Origin: Nyssa sinensis
Taxonomy: Eukaryota > Streptophyta > Magnoliopsida > Cornales > Nyssaceae
Length of the DNA: 64,000 bases
Reading direction: 5' to 3'
NCBI GenBank assembly: GCA_008638375.1
Contig: CM018035.1
Coordinates: forward strand, 1,291,501 to 1,355,500
Position 1 is the stretch's first letter; every line of letters starts with the position of its first letter. Below the pieces are notes generated by a model, which was not told the origin of the DNA, did not search any database, and was given only the letters and a program-made list of their open reading frames with translations. Made by a program: the position numbers and the translations under genes. Shown in pieces: positions 49,101-62,962 of this stretch.

Positions 49101-49915
49101 AAAACATTAAAGAATCAGATCTGGCGTTCCCTTAATATAATAGAATTGATTCCATCATATACTTCTATAGTTTCTTGGGATGTGCAAATATTCAACATAT
49201 CCTTGTTTTGGGAAGAAAATACAGGCACAAATATCTGCTCCAATTTGTTATGCATTGATGTTAATACTATTTGCTTTTGCTAGTATTATCTCCCATTGTG
49301 GAGTAAATCCATAAAAGGATTGAGTGGAATTTAGGGGCCAATGCATAAAATCCATGTGCGGTTTATTGTGTGTGGTGACAACTATCACATACCAAGGTTG
49401 TGGCTGTCTTAATGCCTCTAAAGCAGAGGATTGGAGGTAGAAGCATATAGGGGTTGCTATATTTTATTTAGCCATGATCCATAAACTACGGCCCAGAATC
49501 ACTAACACGCCCTGAAAACCATACATCCATTCCTGTTTATGTAGATTTTTTTTTTGTTAAAATCAAGTCAATTTTCTTCTGAAATGACATTGCTTCTTAG
49601 AAAATGTAACTGCGCTATATAAGATCATAATATACGTCACGTATTGAAACATCATTTGCTTATTGATCTTCCAGTGGGGAACATTTTGTGGTTAAGATGC
49701 AGTCCCTCTTGATGATTTTTTTTCTTTCCTTCACATGCCATATTGTAACACATCTCTAATTATACCTCTTTTCAACCTGTCTTTTACTATTTTAGGGAAG
49801 GGAGCTTGCTGGGACTGACCTCACTTATGGTGGTGCACAGAATTCTGACATTCTCACTGAATTTTCTGATAGCTTCATTCGCTGGGTAACCCATGGAGAG
49901 ATGTTATTCCCTTGA
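36050..49915 (+). CDS. SAC-domain phosphoinositide phosphatase (SAC2-5 type), 16 exons
   Basis: Coding exons: 36050-36145, 38746-38950, 39034-39199, 39882-40104, 40699-40775, 41136-41323, 41406-41503, 41661-41794, 41884-42012, 43214-43571, 44724-44845, 45038-45151, 46178-46369, 47095-47271, 48313-48421 and 49796-49915. They join in frame to 835 residues, close to Arabidopsis SAC3. The SAC domain covers roughly residues 70-560. The catalytic CX5R motif is intact: Cys491-Arg497 within [12 protein letters not shown]. Plant SAC2-5 remove the 5-phosphate from PI(3,5)P2 at the vacuolar membrane and control vacuole shape. The C-terminal third (about 600-835) is Ser/Asn-rich and diverged, as in that subgroup, and ends HGEMLFP. 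The ATG at 36050 starts [10 protein letters not shown]. Exon 10 uses the acceptor at 43212-43213; an alternative CAG at 43171-43172 would bring an early stop. Introns hold SINEs and duplications. Confidence 0.93.
37303..37316. repeat. C homopolymer in intron 1 of the SAC gene
   Basis: A run of about 14 C lies in otherwise AT-rich intron sequence. Confidence 0.85.
42450..42562 (+). mobile_element. tRNA-derived SINE in intron 9 of the SAC gene
   Basis: A B-box-like gagggttcaagtcccaattgg is followed by a body ending cttacctataaaaaaaa, typical for plant SINE 3' ends. The A box is less clear. It lies in the sense orientation within the intron between 42012 and 43214. Confidence 0.55.
43086..43120. 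repeat. (CT)n(CA)n compound microsatellite in intron 9
   Basis: A CT run passes directly into a CA run about 95 bp before the exon 10 acceptor, so it forms part of the pyrimidine-rich approach to that splice site. Confidence 0.85.
45237..45830 (+). mobile_element. Tandemly duplicated block with two Au-type SINE copies, intron 12 of the SAC gene
   Basis: Copy 1 is about 45237-45553 and copy 2 about 45557-45830. Each starts gaaaaatatcacaaaggta, then aggagcc(g/a)ttgcttgg(g/t)g(c)aatgg-type text matching the conserved 5' end of Au SINEs, and ends ttacttctagagaatttattt. The SINE and its non-SINE flank were duplicated together. In copy 1 a run of about 21 C at 45380-45401 leads into (CA)n; copy 2 has only cacccacaca there. 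Confidence 0.62.
47361..47530. repeat. CAC/ACC-rich low-complexity block in intron 14 of the SAC gene
   Basis: About 170 bp of strongly C- and CA-rich sequence (cgccgccatcaccagc, caccaacaccacctc, ccacctccac) stands out from the T-rich intron. It is open in one frame as a His-rich peptide but has no splice signals tying it to the gene. Confidence 0.6.
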
Positions 49916-51328
49916 AGTTTTGCTCAAGTTTTTACCAAAATTATTTTCTTTGCCATCATCAACTGATTCAATCAACCCATCCGAAGGATGTGGATTTCCC
50001 GATAAAAAAATAAATTGCAGAAGATCAACATTTGAGAAATTAAAAGAAAGAAAAAAAAAATAGAGGAAAAGGGAAAAAATCGACATCTCCTTGCAAGCAG
50101 ATGCCTTTAAACAAAGATGTGCTCCACTCATGTATAAGTGGCAGCATATATCCAACCGTGAAATCCCTCGTTTGAGAACAATACAGGAAGTACAAAGGGT
50201 AAATAGCTACAGTTCATATTTTTTTTGGAGCTTTCAGTTGCTCTCTCAGGTTATAAACTCCGAAGTTTTCAATCTTGTAAATATTTTCTGATAGTTGGAG
50301 CTCCATTTGACAGTTCGATTTAGAAATTTCTTCACAATTCTACCATCTTTCTAGGTAGATAAACAGGGTACTGTTCCAGTTTTGGATTTTACTAATGTAT
50401 TTAGCATCCCTTGAAAGCTTCATTACTCAGATCCTTGGCCGCCAGGTTTGCAGGTACTGAAGAATTGTTTGACTTTATCCAATTATCCTGGTTGATTATG
50501 TGAATAGGTTGTGGAAGGTTTTTGCAGAGCAATCTTACTGGTGCATATTTGTAGAACTCATTTCGAATGCCTGTTGTCGCTCAAGAAGTACTACCACAGG
50601 AAAGTTCTTTGAGCTACCTAGTTTCCAAAATGTGGCTTTTGGCTTGTCTTATTCTTTAATTGACACTAGTTTCCCTGCTATTCCTGCATAAAGAGGATTT
50701 AGTATTAAGGTTCGAAACCCTTTAGATCCAAAATTGGTTCAAGTGATCCACTCACCATCACAATCACCATCACCATCAAAGTTAAAAGTGAGTGCTAGCT
50801 GCCTCTTAAAGACATGATGAATCCAATTAAACCTCCATTTGGAGGTTCGAGATGTTTGATGAATCCAATTAAACCTCCTAATAAAAAACCACAGGACCTG
50901 ACCCATATTGTTTCCTATACATATAATGTTTTTAAAAATATTTGAAATAAGAAAAAAACTCAATCCTGAAGTCATTTAATGGTTATCCGTCTCTGCACTC
51001 AAGCTTACAGTAGCATTCATTACCTACTGCCGGTATCCGGAGGCCAAGTTGGTCTCAAGTTTTAACATATATTAACAGATCATCCCCAACTAGGTGAGCA
51101 ATCACAATGCAAGAAATTAAAGATCGACAAGGCACAACCATCTAAAGAAATCATACATCTCAAACATCAAATCAAAATTCTCTAAAAACTAAACAACAAT
51201 TACAACTGCACTTTTTGCCAAAATAGATCTCCATTCTCCCATAGAAAACTATAAAAGTTGTTTAAAGACTCAAGAAAGTGAAGAGGAAAAAAAACAAAAA
51301 AAAGGTGGAAAACAATGTCGCAATGAAA
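49916..51328. other. 3' flanks of the SAC and RPSA genes
   Basis: Both neighbouring genes end here, tail to tail. A repeated gatgaatccaattaaacctcc occurs twice (about 50816 and 50859), and a (CAATCAC/CCATCA) run lies near 50755-50780. The open frames at 49904-50155 and 50500-50691 have no recognisable content. The 300 bp left of 51329 are A-rich and probably the RPSA 3' UTR. Confidence 0.6.
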
Positions 51329-54074
<2,746 letters not shown>

Positions 54075-54199
54075 AATTACTGATCTCAAGGTTGTTTGAT
54101 AGCTTCTTGGCCTGAAGAAAAACGGATGGAGCTTCTGTGCTTTTTGAGGGTTATTATTGCGGAAGGAAAAGAAGTGTGATATATATCCCTTCATCACTA

Positions 54200-54323
54200 A
54201 AACCCTAGGTAATTTGTATGACCAAAACACCCCTGGGTTCTGGAATTTCGAGCAGCGGATTGGACCGGACGAAGCCCGCCCAACTCCTTAACCAGCCCAT
54301 TGTTAGTGCTAGTCTTAAGCCCA
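54200..54323 (-). promoter_or_regulatory. RPSA promoter: telo-box and two site-II elements
   Basis: On the + strand AAACCCTA (telo-box) is at 54200-54207 and AGCCCA (reverse of TGGGCT, site II) at 54294-54299 and 54318-54323. They lie about 125-250 bp upstream of the minus-strand ATG. Telo-box plus site-II pairs recognised by TCP factors are the standard architecture of plant ribosomal protein promoters and drive expression in dividing cells. Confidence 0.75.
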
Positions 54324-55769
54324 TACCCCATCTTTGAACACCCAGCAAGTTAGCATCGGCTCACCCCAGCTCATTGTTAATTGCTAGTTTAGTCACGTAA
54401 ATAATGGCTTGAGCTAAGATATTGAGTGATAAAATTATTATTATTATTATTAATTAATAAAAGTATTAATTATCACAATATGACTGAGATTTTTCGTCAC
54501 CAAAAATAAAAGTCAAATAATTCCTTATATATAATTATGATTTATCAGAGTTTATCTCTCATAAATATTGCAATGATTTCTTTTATTTCCTTTTGTCCAA
54601 TAAGTTATTTTAAATTAGAATTAAACATATATTTTATATATTCTTTACCAAATGAATCAAAATCGTTACAAGTGAACTAATACTCTTGTTCAAACGATCG
54701 GATAAGAAAACAGAATTAGATAAAATATAGTTAAATTGGATAAATATAAAATTTCGTGAGATATTAATATTTCAATTCAGTATTTGAACTGACTCGAATA
54801 AAATGACTTGATATGTTGTTACATCTCAGTCATGTGTTTGAGTGTCAATCGGATATAAGGTTTGGATATAACTATTTTTATTTTCTTATGTATTGTCTTT
54901 TTCAATGCTTTCAAAAATTATTTTTTTGAAAGTCATTTTATCTTTATTTTTTGCAAATATATGTGTATAAGGTATCTAAATTTAAAATTTTATTCAAAAT
55001 CTAATAATCATAATTACAACATTTTAGAATGAACTATTACTATTGTTATATATATATATGTGTGTGTGTCTGTATTTGTCTGTGTAACAGTTTATTTATT
55101 GATATAAAAAATACATTAAAAACTCAAAACATATATGTATATATATATATATATATATTGAATAATGAAAAAAAAAATCTCATTTTTTAACTTGATTTTT
55201 TCGACGTCTTCGCCTCTTTGTATTGCAGTGTTACAATTTTTTTTTTTGATGATGTGACTGTAATCCAATGGGGTGAGATAACTCAAATACTATTACATCT
55301 GTAGTATAAGTTATATCCCACCCTGGTAGAATATAAATGATTCATGAGATATAAATATCCAATCAAAATGAAGACAATAAACATAAAATAGGATAATATT
55401 TATTCTATCCAACATTCTTATCTCGCCATCTAAACATGACCTATCTTTTTCGTTAAACTAGAGATTTTATGAAAAAATAAAAAATATTAAATGTGTTCTT
55501 TTTGTCCATTGTTAGGGAAAAAAAATAGTTGTGAATATTTTTCTTTATTTAATTTTCTAAATCACATTGAAATTTCACCATCTTCACTTGTACCAAAATG
55601 TTAAAAAATGGATAGTAGAATCAGGAATAGAGAAATTTCTTTGTTTTTTTAATTAATAAAAACTTCTCTAAACGCAATTTCTTGACAAAATCTCATAAAC
55701 AATCTTATTTGATAGACTTGATTTTTAAAATTCAATTATATAAATTTTATAAAACCAAATTTATATATT
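54324..55769. other. Gene-free AT-rich region
   Basis: No coding frame of note. Contains (TA)n/(TG)n runs at about 55049-55070 and 55135-55160. A segment near 55260-55440 with wording like that near 27810 and 33340 (ggggtgagata, cccaccctgg, aaacatgacct) hints at a shared MITE-like family whose ends I could not define. Confidence 0.55.
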
Positions 55770-55774
55770 ATACG

Positions 55775-56365
55775 TGATGCTGCACTTTTCGACTCGCAAT
55801 AAGTATGGGCTCCGTAACCTGTAGATCACTCAGGAAGATGATCAGAGGACCATCAGGATTGACTCCGTCGGTAGCCGCTCCGATGCTTAAGTAAGTAAAA
55901 GGAATTAAAAGACTGTATTAAAAGTCAAAGAATGAGCATGAAAATAAAGCGTGCCTTTAGGGTTTAATTTATAGACCGTGGCCTTCCTAAATTGATTAGG
56001 ATTCAGGAGTCATGAATGTAGGGATTTGATTATCGGAGATTGCAGTTACCTTGTGGAATATTGCATACAGTTAACCATAGATGGTAGTTTCCTTGTTGAA
56101 GATTGTTTCCTTTGTTGAAGAATGTCTCCGTGTTGAAGATTGCTTCCTTATTCTCTGCTCGGCATCCACTAAGGTGGTGACGAGGTCTGGAGTGTTGGTC
56201 TGGTTCCTGTAATTAACTCTGAGATCCTTATCCGGATATTATGTGCTCTGGAGGCATATGCTTGGCCTCTTCCGACCTTTTGTGCTAATCTGGATGCTCG
56301 AGCGCTTAGCCATTGGCTGAGCGGAGCTGAGTTAGTCGAGCATGAGTTGGATTCATAATCATACG
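55775..56365 (-). mobile_element. Probable solo LTR (retrotransposon relic)
   Basis: On the minus strand the block ends ...gtgcagcatca, the same end as the relic at 31684-31945, and it shares catcggagc(g/a)gctancnncggagtc with it. The sequence is GC-richer than its surroundings and has no protein-coding domain, consistent with an LTR without its internal region. The 7-mer ATACGTG occurs at both edges (55770-55776 and 56361-56367) and may include a target-site duplication. The right edge is uncertain; the GC-rich sequence continues to about 56400. Confidence 0.5.
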
Positions 56366-56419
56366 TGTCAAGTGCTGATTGACCTACTCTTTTATGGTAT
56401 ATCAATACGTTATTTACTT

Positions 56420-57450
56420 TCACAAAAAATGTGGTCTGGCATGTAAATTTGTTTATCATCATTGGATTTTTATAACATAAGGTATTTTTGTTAAAAAAAA
56501 TATTAAAAAATATTGAATTAAAATATTTTGGATTGAACTCAATCTCAATTATGCATTAATTAATTTTGATCTTTACACGTAGGGCATCTATGACTAAAGT
56601 TTTCTAATTTAAAATGAATAAAATTATTTTTGATAAATTACATTCATCTCTTATGAAATTTTTTATAATTACAGAAATTTTTTATAAAATTTCTGAAATG
56701 ACACCGTCCTCTCATCATTTTACTAACAAACTACAATAATCTCTCCTCTAACTATATTTTTTTCAAAATAACAAAAATGTCCATTTTATTTAACATCTTT
56801 TTAAAATTTTTAAATTTTGACATTTTCTAACTTTTTTTAAAGATTTTTTTTTTCATTTTATATATAAAAAAAATCAAATTAAGATAAATAACCTATATTT
56901 TTTTAATCAAGGAAAGTTTTATTTAATATTTATTTAAACGTGAAAAGAAAAAGTTTAAAAAATTGGTCTAAATTAAAAAAATGCAAAAAAAATAAGTGAG
57001 AAGGATATTTTTATTATTTAAAAGAAAAAGAAGACTGGAAAAGAGGTTAGTGTCATTTCAGAAATATCGGGAGAGATTTTTGTAATTGTTAGAGATTTTT
57101 TTATAAATTTTTTTTTTTGTAATTAAAATTCAACAATTATTTCATATACTATACAGCGAATTTAAGACTATAATAAAAATAAATTGTTATAATTTAAACA
57201 AAAAACAGATTTTTTATTAATTTACAAATACCCTTTTTCACACACATAAATAAAGGACAAAAAAACATAAATAACTAAATAAATTCAATGTACCGAACGA
57301 CTGCGGAAAAAGCCCTGACGGTTTTCTGAAGTCCTGAACGTAGTTCTCGTGCCAACGCCAAACAAAACGCGGCTAGTTTTTCCCAAAATATCCCACCTGG
57401 TATCCAACACTCGGCCCCGCACTTGTGACCTCTTTGTAGTCTACTTTTTT
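56420..57450. other. Gene-free region upstream of the first SAUR gene
   Basis: AT-rich with T- and A-runs to about 57240, then a less AT-rich 200 bp that forms the promoter of the SAUR gene at 57542. No coding frame. Confidence 0.6.
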
Positions 57451-57459
57451 GTATATAAG
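57451..57459 (+). promoter_or_regulatory. TATA box of SAUR gene 1
   Basis: gtatataag lies 83-91 bp before the ATG at 57542 and is followed by a CT-rich leader (57466-57515). Confidence 0.7.
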
Positions 57460-57541
57460 CCCAACCTTCCCTTCCTCTTTCTCCATTCTTCAGCTCTCTG
57501 TTTCTCTCTCTTTCCATATAGAGGTTCAGAAACTAGCAGAC

Positions 57542-57910
57542 ATGGGAAAAGGTGGAAAGCTTACAAAGCTGAGATCTGCGTTTAAGAAATGGCCCTCCTT
57601 CACCAAACTCGACCATACAATTAATGGCAAGTACTCCATCGCCGCTGTTACGGACGACTCTGCCGTGAAAGAAGCTACCGGAGGACTTTATCCGGTTTAT
57701 GTTGGAAGATCTCGCCGGCGGTACCTTGTAAGCTCCGATGTCATTGAACATCCCCTGTTCCAAGTATTGATCAACAAATCAGACGGCTCTGATGGCGTCT
57801 CCGTTGCATGCGAGGTTGTACTGTTCGAGCACTTGCTCTGGATGCTGGAGAACGCTGATTCAGTACATCTGGATTCCATGGACGATCTTGTTGAGTTCTA
57901 TAGTTACTGA
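57542..57910 (+). CDS. SAUR family protein (small auxin-up RNA), SAUR76-78 type
   Basis: An intronless frame of 122 residues begins MGKGGKLTKLRSAFKKWPSF. It contains the SAUR core at about residues 48-120: YPVYVGRSRRRYLV, then HPLF and VLI, a Val-Ala-Cys-Glu-Val-Val segment, and a helix ending in FYSY. Intronless SAUR genes of this length are standard. In Arabidopsis, SAURs inhibit PP2C.D phosphatases and so activate plasma-membrane H+-ATPases for cell expansion; the SAUR76-78 group has also been linked to ethylene receptors. Those roles are family knowledge, not read from this sequence. The basic N-terminus fits the SAUR76-78 subgroup. A TATA box and CT-rich leader support the start. Three overlapping frames on the opposite or shifted strand are shadows. 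Confidence 0.93.
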   Translation: MGKGGKLTKLRSAFKKWPSFTKLDHTINGKYSIAAVTDDSAVKEATGGLYPVYVGRSRRRYLVSSDVIEHPLFQVLINKSDGSDGVSVACEVVLFEHLLWMLENADSVHLDSMDDLVEFYSY

Positions 57911-60372
57911 TGGTGACCCACAGGCTCACAGGTTTATATGTTGTAAATGTTCAATAAGTAGATTAGCATTTGATCAGTTGTGAGTCTATTCAACAGTGAT
58001 GATTTAGCCATTCGGTTCATAATCAAATGCATGTTCTTAAAGAAACAAAAAAAAATCAGAAGGTTTCTCAATGTTTCTTACTTTATTAATTTTTCTTTCC
58101 AATTTGACGTTAAGATAATCTACTGATATATGTATATATATAAATATATATGTTTCTCGTGAATCTATAAGAATTCATGCAATTGGGAATTGGCACCCAA
58201 AGGGGGGGCAAGTTTTGATTTGATATACTTCACATTAATGTAACGGCAAATGATTGGGTAGTTAGAGATGCTTTTGTTAAATAAAAGGAATAACACTTCT
58301 GCTAGTAATCAGTGTTTTCCTTTAAAGACACTTAATTAAGCACAGTCGTTTTTTACAAAGTAGGAGTAGTATTTTCTTACCTGCGTACTTGTTATAATTT
58401 TAAGTAGACTATGTATTCATATATATACATATATATATATATATATTATGTAACTATTTAATTTTAATAAAAATAAATAAAAAAATACGTATTCCTATGT
58501 GACAAATTATAGTTAAGACATGTATTCGTATTAGAGGAAGTTTCTCCTACCAAATTTGGAGTTAAGTATTAAGTATTGTCCTTTAATTAATAAACAATAC
58601 TTAACTCTAAACAAAACATGAGAAACTTTTTTTACCTGATTATGTAGTTTAATTATAATCTGTTACGTATACATGTGCTTTTTAATTTAATTTAAATTTT
58701 ATTTTTTAATTAAAACTAAATAATTGCATGATATTAATGTAATTAATGACATATTAAAATTATAACACGTATCTTAGCAGGGGAAGGTAGCCAAATACTC
58801 TTCTTGATTAATTAGGAGAGATAGTATTAATATACCATCCCTCTCTAAATATATTGGTAATTTATGTTTTGTGCCACATGCATTGAATTTTTTTTACCGT
58901 TGTTTAACAATAAAGATAGTTATTCCATACTCACAATTCAATGTTGTTCTACTTCTCTTATAAAGTTCGAGTAGCATTAATATACCAACCCTCTCAAAGT
59001 ATATAGGTAATTAGGTAGGAGACTATTAATTAAGATACCAACCCTCTCTAAGCTCTAAGTATATAGGTAATTAGGTAGGAGAATATTAATATACCAACCC
59101 TCTCTAAGTATATGGGTAAAAAAAATTGTGCCATATGCATTTAATATTTCTTAATGTTTTGTTAAATAAGTTCGTTCATATAAAAGTTTAATAATAAAGA
59201 TAGACGTCCTACTTTTCATAATTCATTTTTGTTCTACCTCTCTTATAATGGTGAGAACTACTTAGTATGTTTCTTATAATCCATTTTTGTTCCACCTTAT
59301 TCATAAATGTGAGGTCTACTGGTGGGTCTTGTGAACCTCACATTTGCAAGAGGTGGGACACAAGTGAGTTATGAGAGATGAGTTGTTTATCATTGCTAAA
59401 AATTTAAAATAGTATAGAGAACTTATATACAAGCATCAACTCACATAACTTCAACAAACTCTTGAGCATAGTTATCAAAACTGAACCAAATTAACCGATT
59501 GGAACGTGAAATGGCCTCTAAACTGGCCTAGTTCAACTAAAATATCAGTTATGTTATGAAACCAGTGAGAACCAATCCAATCGATCAATTTTTTCTTAAA
59601 TTGATGATTTTTAGAGAACTTTTTTTTTAATTATTGAAAGTTATATTATTAAGATTGTTGAATTAATTTTTTTTTTGCATAATTTCATATGTTGATTATT
59701 AGAACTTGAAATTGGTTGTTTTAGAATTTTAACTCTAATTAGTACTTAATTAGTTGTTTTAGGATTTTTAGTTTGTGTATATCTCTATCTATATATATAT
59801 ATATAAACTTAAACATAAAAATTATAAAATAGTTGAACTGGTTGAACTAATGAAATTTGAATGTCTTCTCATCGGTTCAATTCTCATAACTATGCTCCCA
59901 AGTATGACATTGTTTGAATTCAAGACTATATCTTTGAAAAACCCTATCTGCGGCCTTTGAAATTATATAATATCTTGACTAATGACATGTGTTCCTTTCT
60001 TGAGGTTTTAACTTTTAAGAATGAGTGCAACAGTAAATTTCAAAAATTATAATTAGAAATGGATGAAAGTGTAAGTATTAAAATTTAGAACAATGTGTGA
60101 ATATATAAAAATAAAATTTAAGAGGACTAAGTCCTAATAGTTTTAAAAACTCCAACAAAGTGAGTGATCCTCCATTAAAGGTGAGAGGGGGAGGATTGGG
60201 ATTCCAAAATTTCATGTGAAGTTGAGATTCCTAGTTCGAAGTCTTCTTCGGCTCTCATTTTTTTAAGGGTGTGCACACACACAAACATGAGACTCAAATT
60301 CTCAAAACAGCAGTGTAGAAAAAAAAAACCTTTAATTTTAAGAAAGATAGCCTCTCAGTGGGCCTTGTCACA
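57911..60372. other. Gene-free AT-rich region
   Basis: Contains the 3' flank of the SAUR gene, TA microsatellites near 58132-58150, 58425-58446 and 59788-59805, and the repeat series at 58825-59120. The open frames found here have no recognisable content. Confidence 0.6.
58825..59120. repeat. Dispersed-to-tandem repeat series, about 55-60 bp units
   Basis: The phrase attaatataccaaccctctc(t)aa...gtatataggtaattaggtaggaga recurs at about 58973-59030, 59031-59090 and 59091-59120 (partial), with an older copy at 58825-58865. The three right-hand units are nearly identical where they overlap. Confidence 0.85.
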
Positions 60373-60596
60373 CTTTTTTTTTTTTTATTACGTGGAACCC
60401 TCCTAAGGACCAAGCCTAATGGCAGTCAGAGCTTTCGGTCTATGGCTACCCCCAGATGCGTCAAACCTGCCTATTAGTCCTGCGCATCAAGTAAATCGCG
60501 AATTCACGCACAGCGGAGGAGGCTCGAACCCACACCGGTTAGCCTTGCAGTCCTTTCGAGGTCCTTACTCCAACCAACTGTGCTACGCCAGGATAG
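60373..60596 (-). mobile_element. Well-preserved tRNA-derived SINE (minus strand)
   Basis: On the minus strand the element starts cctatcctggcgtagcacag and has an A box (tagcacagttgg, 60574-60585) and a B box (ggttcgagcctcc, 60517-60529) with tRNA spacing. Its 3' end runs into a T-run on the + strand (60374-60386), which is the A-tail on minus. It is clearly GC-richer than the neighbourhood. The open frames on both strands across it are by-products. Confidence 0.82.
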
Positions 60597-62962
60597 GCGT
60601 AATGCTGTAAGATAACAACTCAACATCTGGGCCTGACTTGTAAATAATGGATGGCTCCAAGTGAGAGCCCATAATTTGGACTGCAATTTCAATATTGATA
60701 ATGTTATTTTTTGAAATGTTTTATTTAAATGTTAATTTCTAAATGATACAATGTACAATACTAATTTATTTTATCACATTAGCCATTAAATATTTATAAG
60801 TCAAAATTTGATAAAACGTGCCAAAAGTACAGCATTATCTTCTCCAATGGTTAGAGGGCTGTTGTGGCAGTTGGTGGCTCCACTTATAAAATGATTGCTG
60901 ATTAATGATACTTTTCTTGCAAAAAGTGGGGTCCTTCACACGAGGAACTCACGAGATTCATCAAGAAATCTCACATTTGTTAAAATGGAGGAAAAAAATG
61001 TAAAAGAATTGTGTTACTATCAGTCCCGCTGGTTGGACATTTACAATCTCATTGGTGCGTAAGTTTCATGCATTGGTATATGCAATTCATGCGCAATTAA
61101 AAATGTAAACGTTCAACCGCTACAATTATGCTAGTATTTTTCAAGATAGAATATGAGAAGTGAGATATTTATCTTTGTTGATAGAGTTGATATTCAGTAG
61201 TCTTTAAAGATTAAATCATATATCATATGTGTATATGTCTCTTATAACTGTACATGTAATACATCATTTGATCACAAGATACACTGATCCGGGTATAATG
61301 AAATTTTTTTCCAATGATGACAGTATAGAAAGACAATTGTAAGATGGCATTTAAATCCAGGTGAAGGTCCGTCAACAAAACCAGGCAATATGGCAGTGGG
61401 CCAAAATTCGGATTTTGGTTTACAATGGGCCGCGCCCACAGAATCACTCTCTGACATAATTACTGCTTGGGAACAAATTGCCAAATTGACATAAATAAAT
61501 GAAAACAGCTTTTATCAGCAAGGACACAGTAAGTAAAGGGAAATCATTTTATAAAATAGGAGAAGAAAACAAAAGTAGAAGCAAAAGGGCAAATTGGCAA
61601 CTTGTGCCAAATACTTGATCAAAGCTGCCTCTTAACTGTCAACAATCTGAGATTTCTTGTGACATGAATATTGCCTTAATGTCAGATTCATTTCCCTTTG
61701 GTTGTGCAGGAAAACTGATCGAGGACAAGAAATATGAAGGGGGATGAGAGGGGGAAGGGAGAGTTGAAAAGAAACCCAATGTTGCTTATAAAATAGTGAG
61801 GAAACTAGAGAAAATTTATGAGGGAAGGAAATTGAAAAAATCCTTTTTCTTTTACCCTTCACTTACGGTTTGCTTGGATTGAATGATTTGGAAAGAAATG
61901 AAAAATAATGAGAGGTTATTTCATGCTTTGTTAAAAATTAGAGAAGAAAAATAAAGCAAAAATTATACTCTTCTCTCTTTCTCTCTCATAACTAATGTTA
62001 TTATCTCCTTTCATTCTCTTCTTACTTATCCAAACATAATATTAATGGCAGATTCATTTCCCTTTGGTTGTGTAGGCAAACTGAGAAAATAAATTTGAAG
62101 GGGGAGGAGAGGGGAAGGGAGAGAATTTTCATCGCTTTGAAAAAGACCCAATGTTGCTTATAAAATAGTGAGGAAACTAGAGAAGGAAATTGAGAAAATT
62201 CCTATTTTTTCCCCTTCACTTATTGTTTTCAAGAACCTAATGGAGCCTTAATTACAAAAACTTCAAAAAAAAAAAAAAAACATTTTGAAGAATCCCTTAC
62301 TGTGTAGAATTTAGCCTTAATACAAATGGATAAGGGATTCAAGGTTGTCAACATTTCAACATGTAATCATAATATGATAAGACATGAGAAAAAAAAATAT
62401 TGAAAGGAAAATATAAATCTTTTTGCACATTAAAGTGTTGATTGTGTCCTATAATATCTTTTAGTGGCAAATTCATTTGTGGCCTGAATTTGAACTTATC
62501 CGACTCGCAAGAGCCATCAATCAAGTGTGATATCTATAGGAATAGCCCAGGCAGTAATGGAACGAGTCATAAACTGGACGTTTTGAATTCGAATATTGGC
62601 AATTGCTCGGAGTAAGGTCACAAGGTTTTCTTAGCGAATCTCTTAGTTCCAAGTGAATGATCTGTCTCTTAGTTTCAAGTGAATGATCTGTCTTTTACTG
62701 AATTAGAAAATGATTTAGTCTGATGCATAAGTTAATTATAATATCCTGAATTCAGATTATTAAACCAGCATATTCATTTAACACTAAATGATATAACAAT
62801 AAGAATAGAATCATATCATTCTTTCTGATTGATTAATAATTGCCATTCTTTTACAATATCAAGCTTGCGAATCCCTAAACTGAAACTGGGGATGCAAATG
62901 ATTTGAAAACATTTATCACTATAAAATTTACATGAAATTAACAATAAATGGGAAATTAATGG
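60597..62962. other. Gene-free region
   Basis: No coding frame is supported. Contains the duplicated block at 61676-62230, an A-run near 62265-62280, and a 25-bp duplication near 62638-62694 (tcttagttnaagtgaatgatctgtct). The right end is the 3' flank of the SAUR gene at 62963. Confidence 0.6.
61676..62230. repeat. Duplicated ~190-bp block
   Basis: The blocks 61676-61870 and 62043-62230 share cagattcatttccctttggt, gaaggggga(t/g)gagag, acccaatgttgcttataaaa, tagtgaggaaactagaga and cccttcactta. They are separated by about 170 bp of unrelated AG/CT-rich sequence. Confidence 0.88.

Noticed and set aside
56169..56462. 97-codon minus-strand open frame
   Set aside because: It lies in the LTR-like relic, lacks any retroviral-type domain, and is best explained by local base composition.
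60419..60692. Open frames on both strands at 60.4-60.7 kb
   Set aside because: They coincide with the tRNA-derived SINE and reflect its higher GC content.
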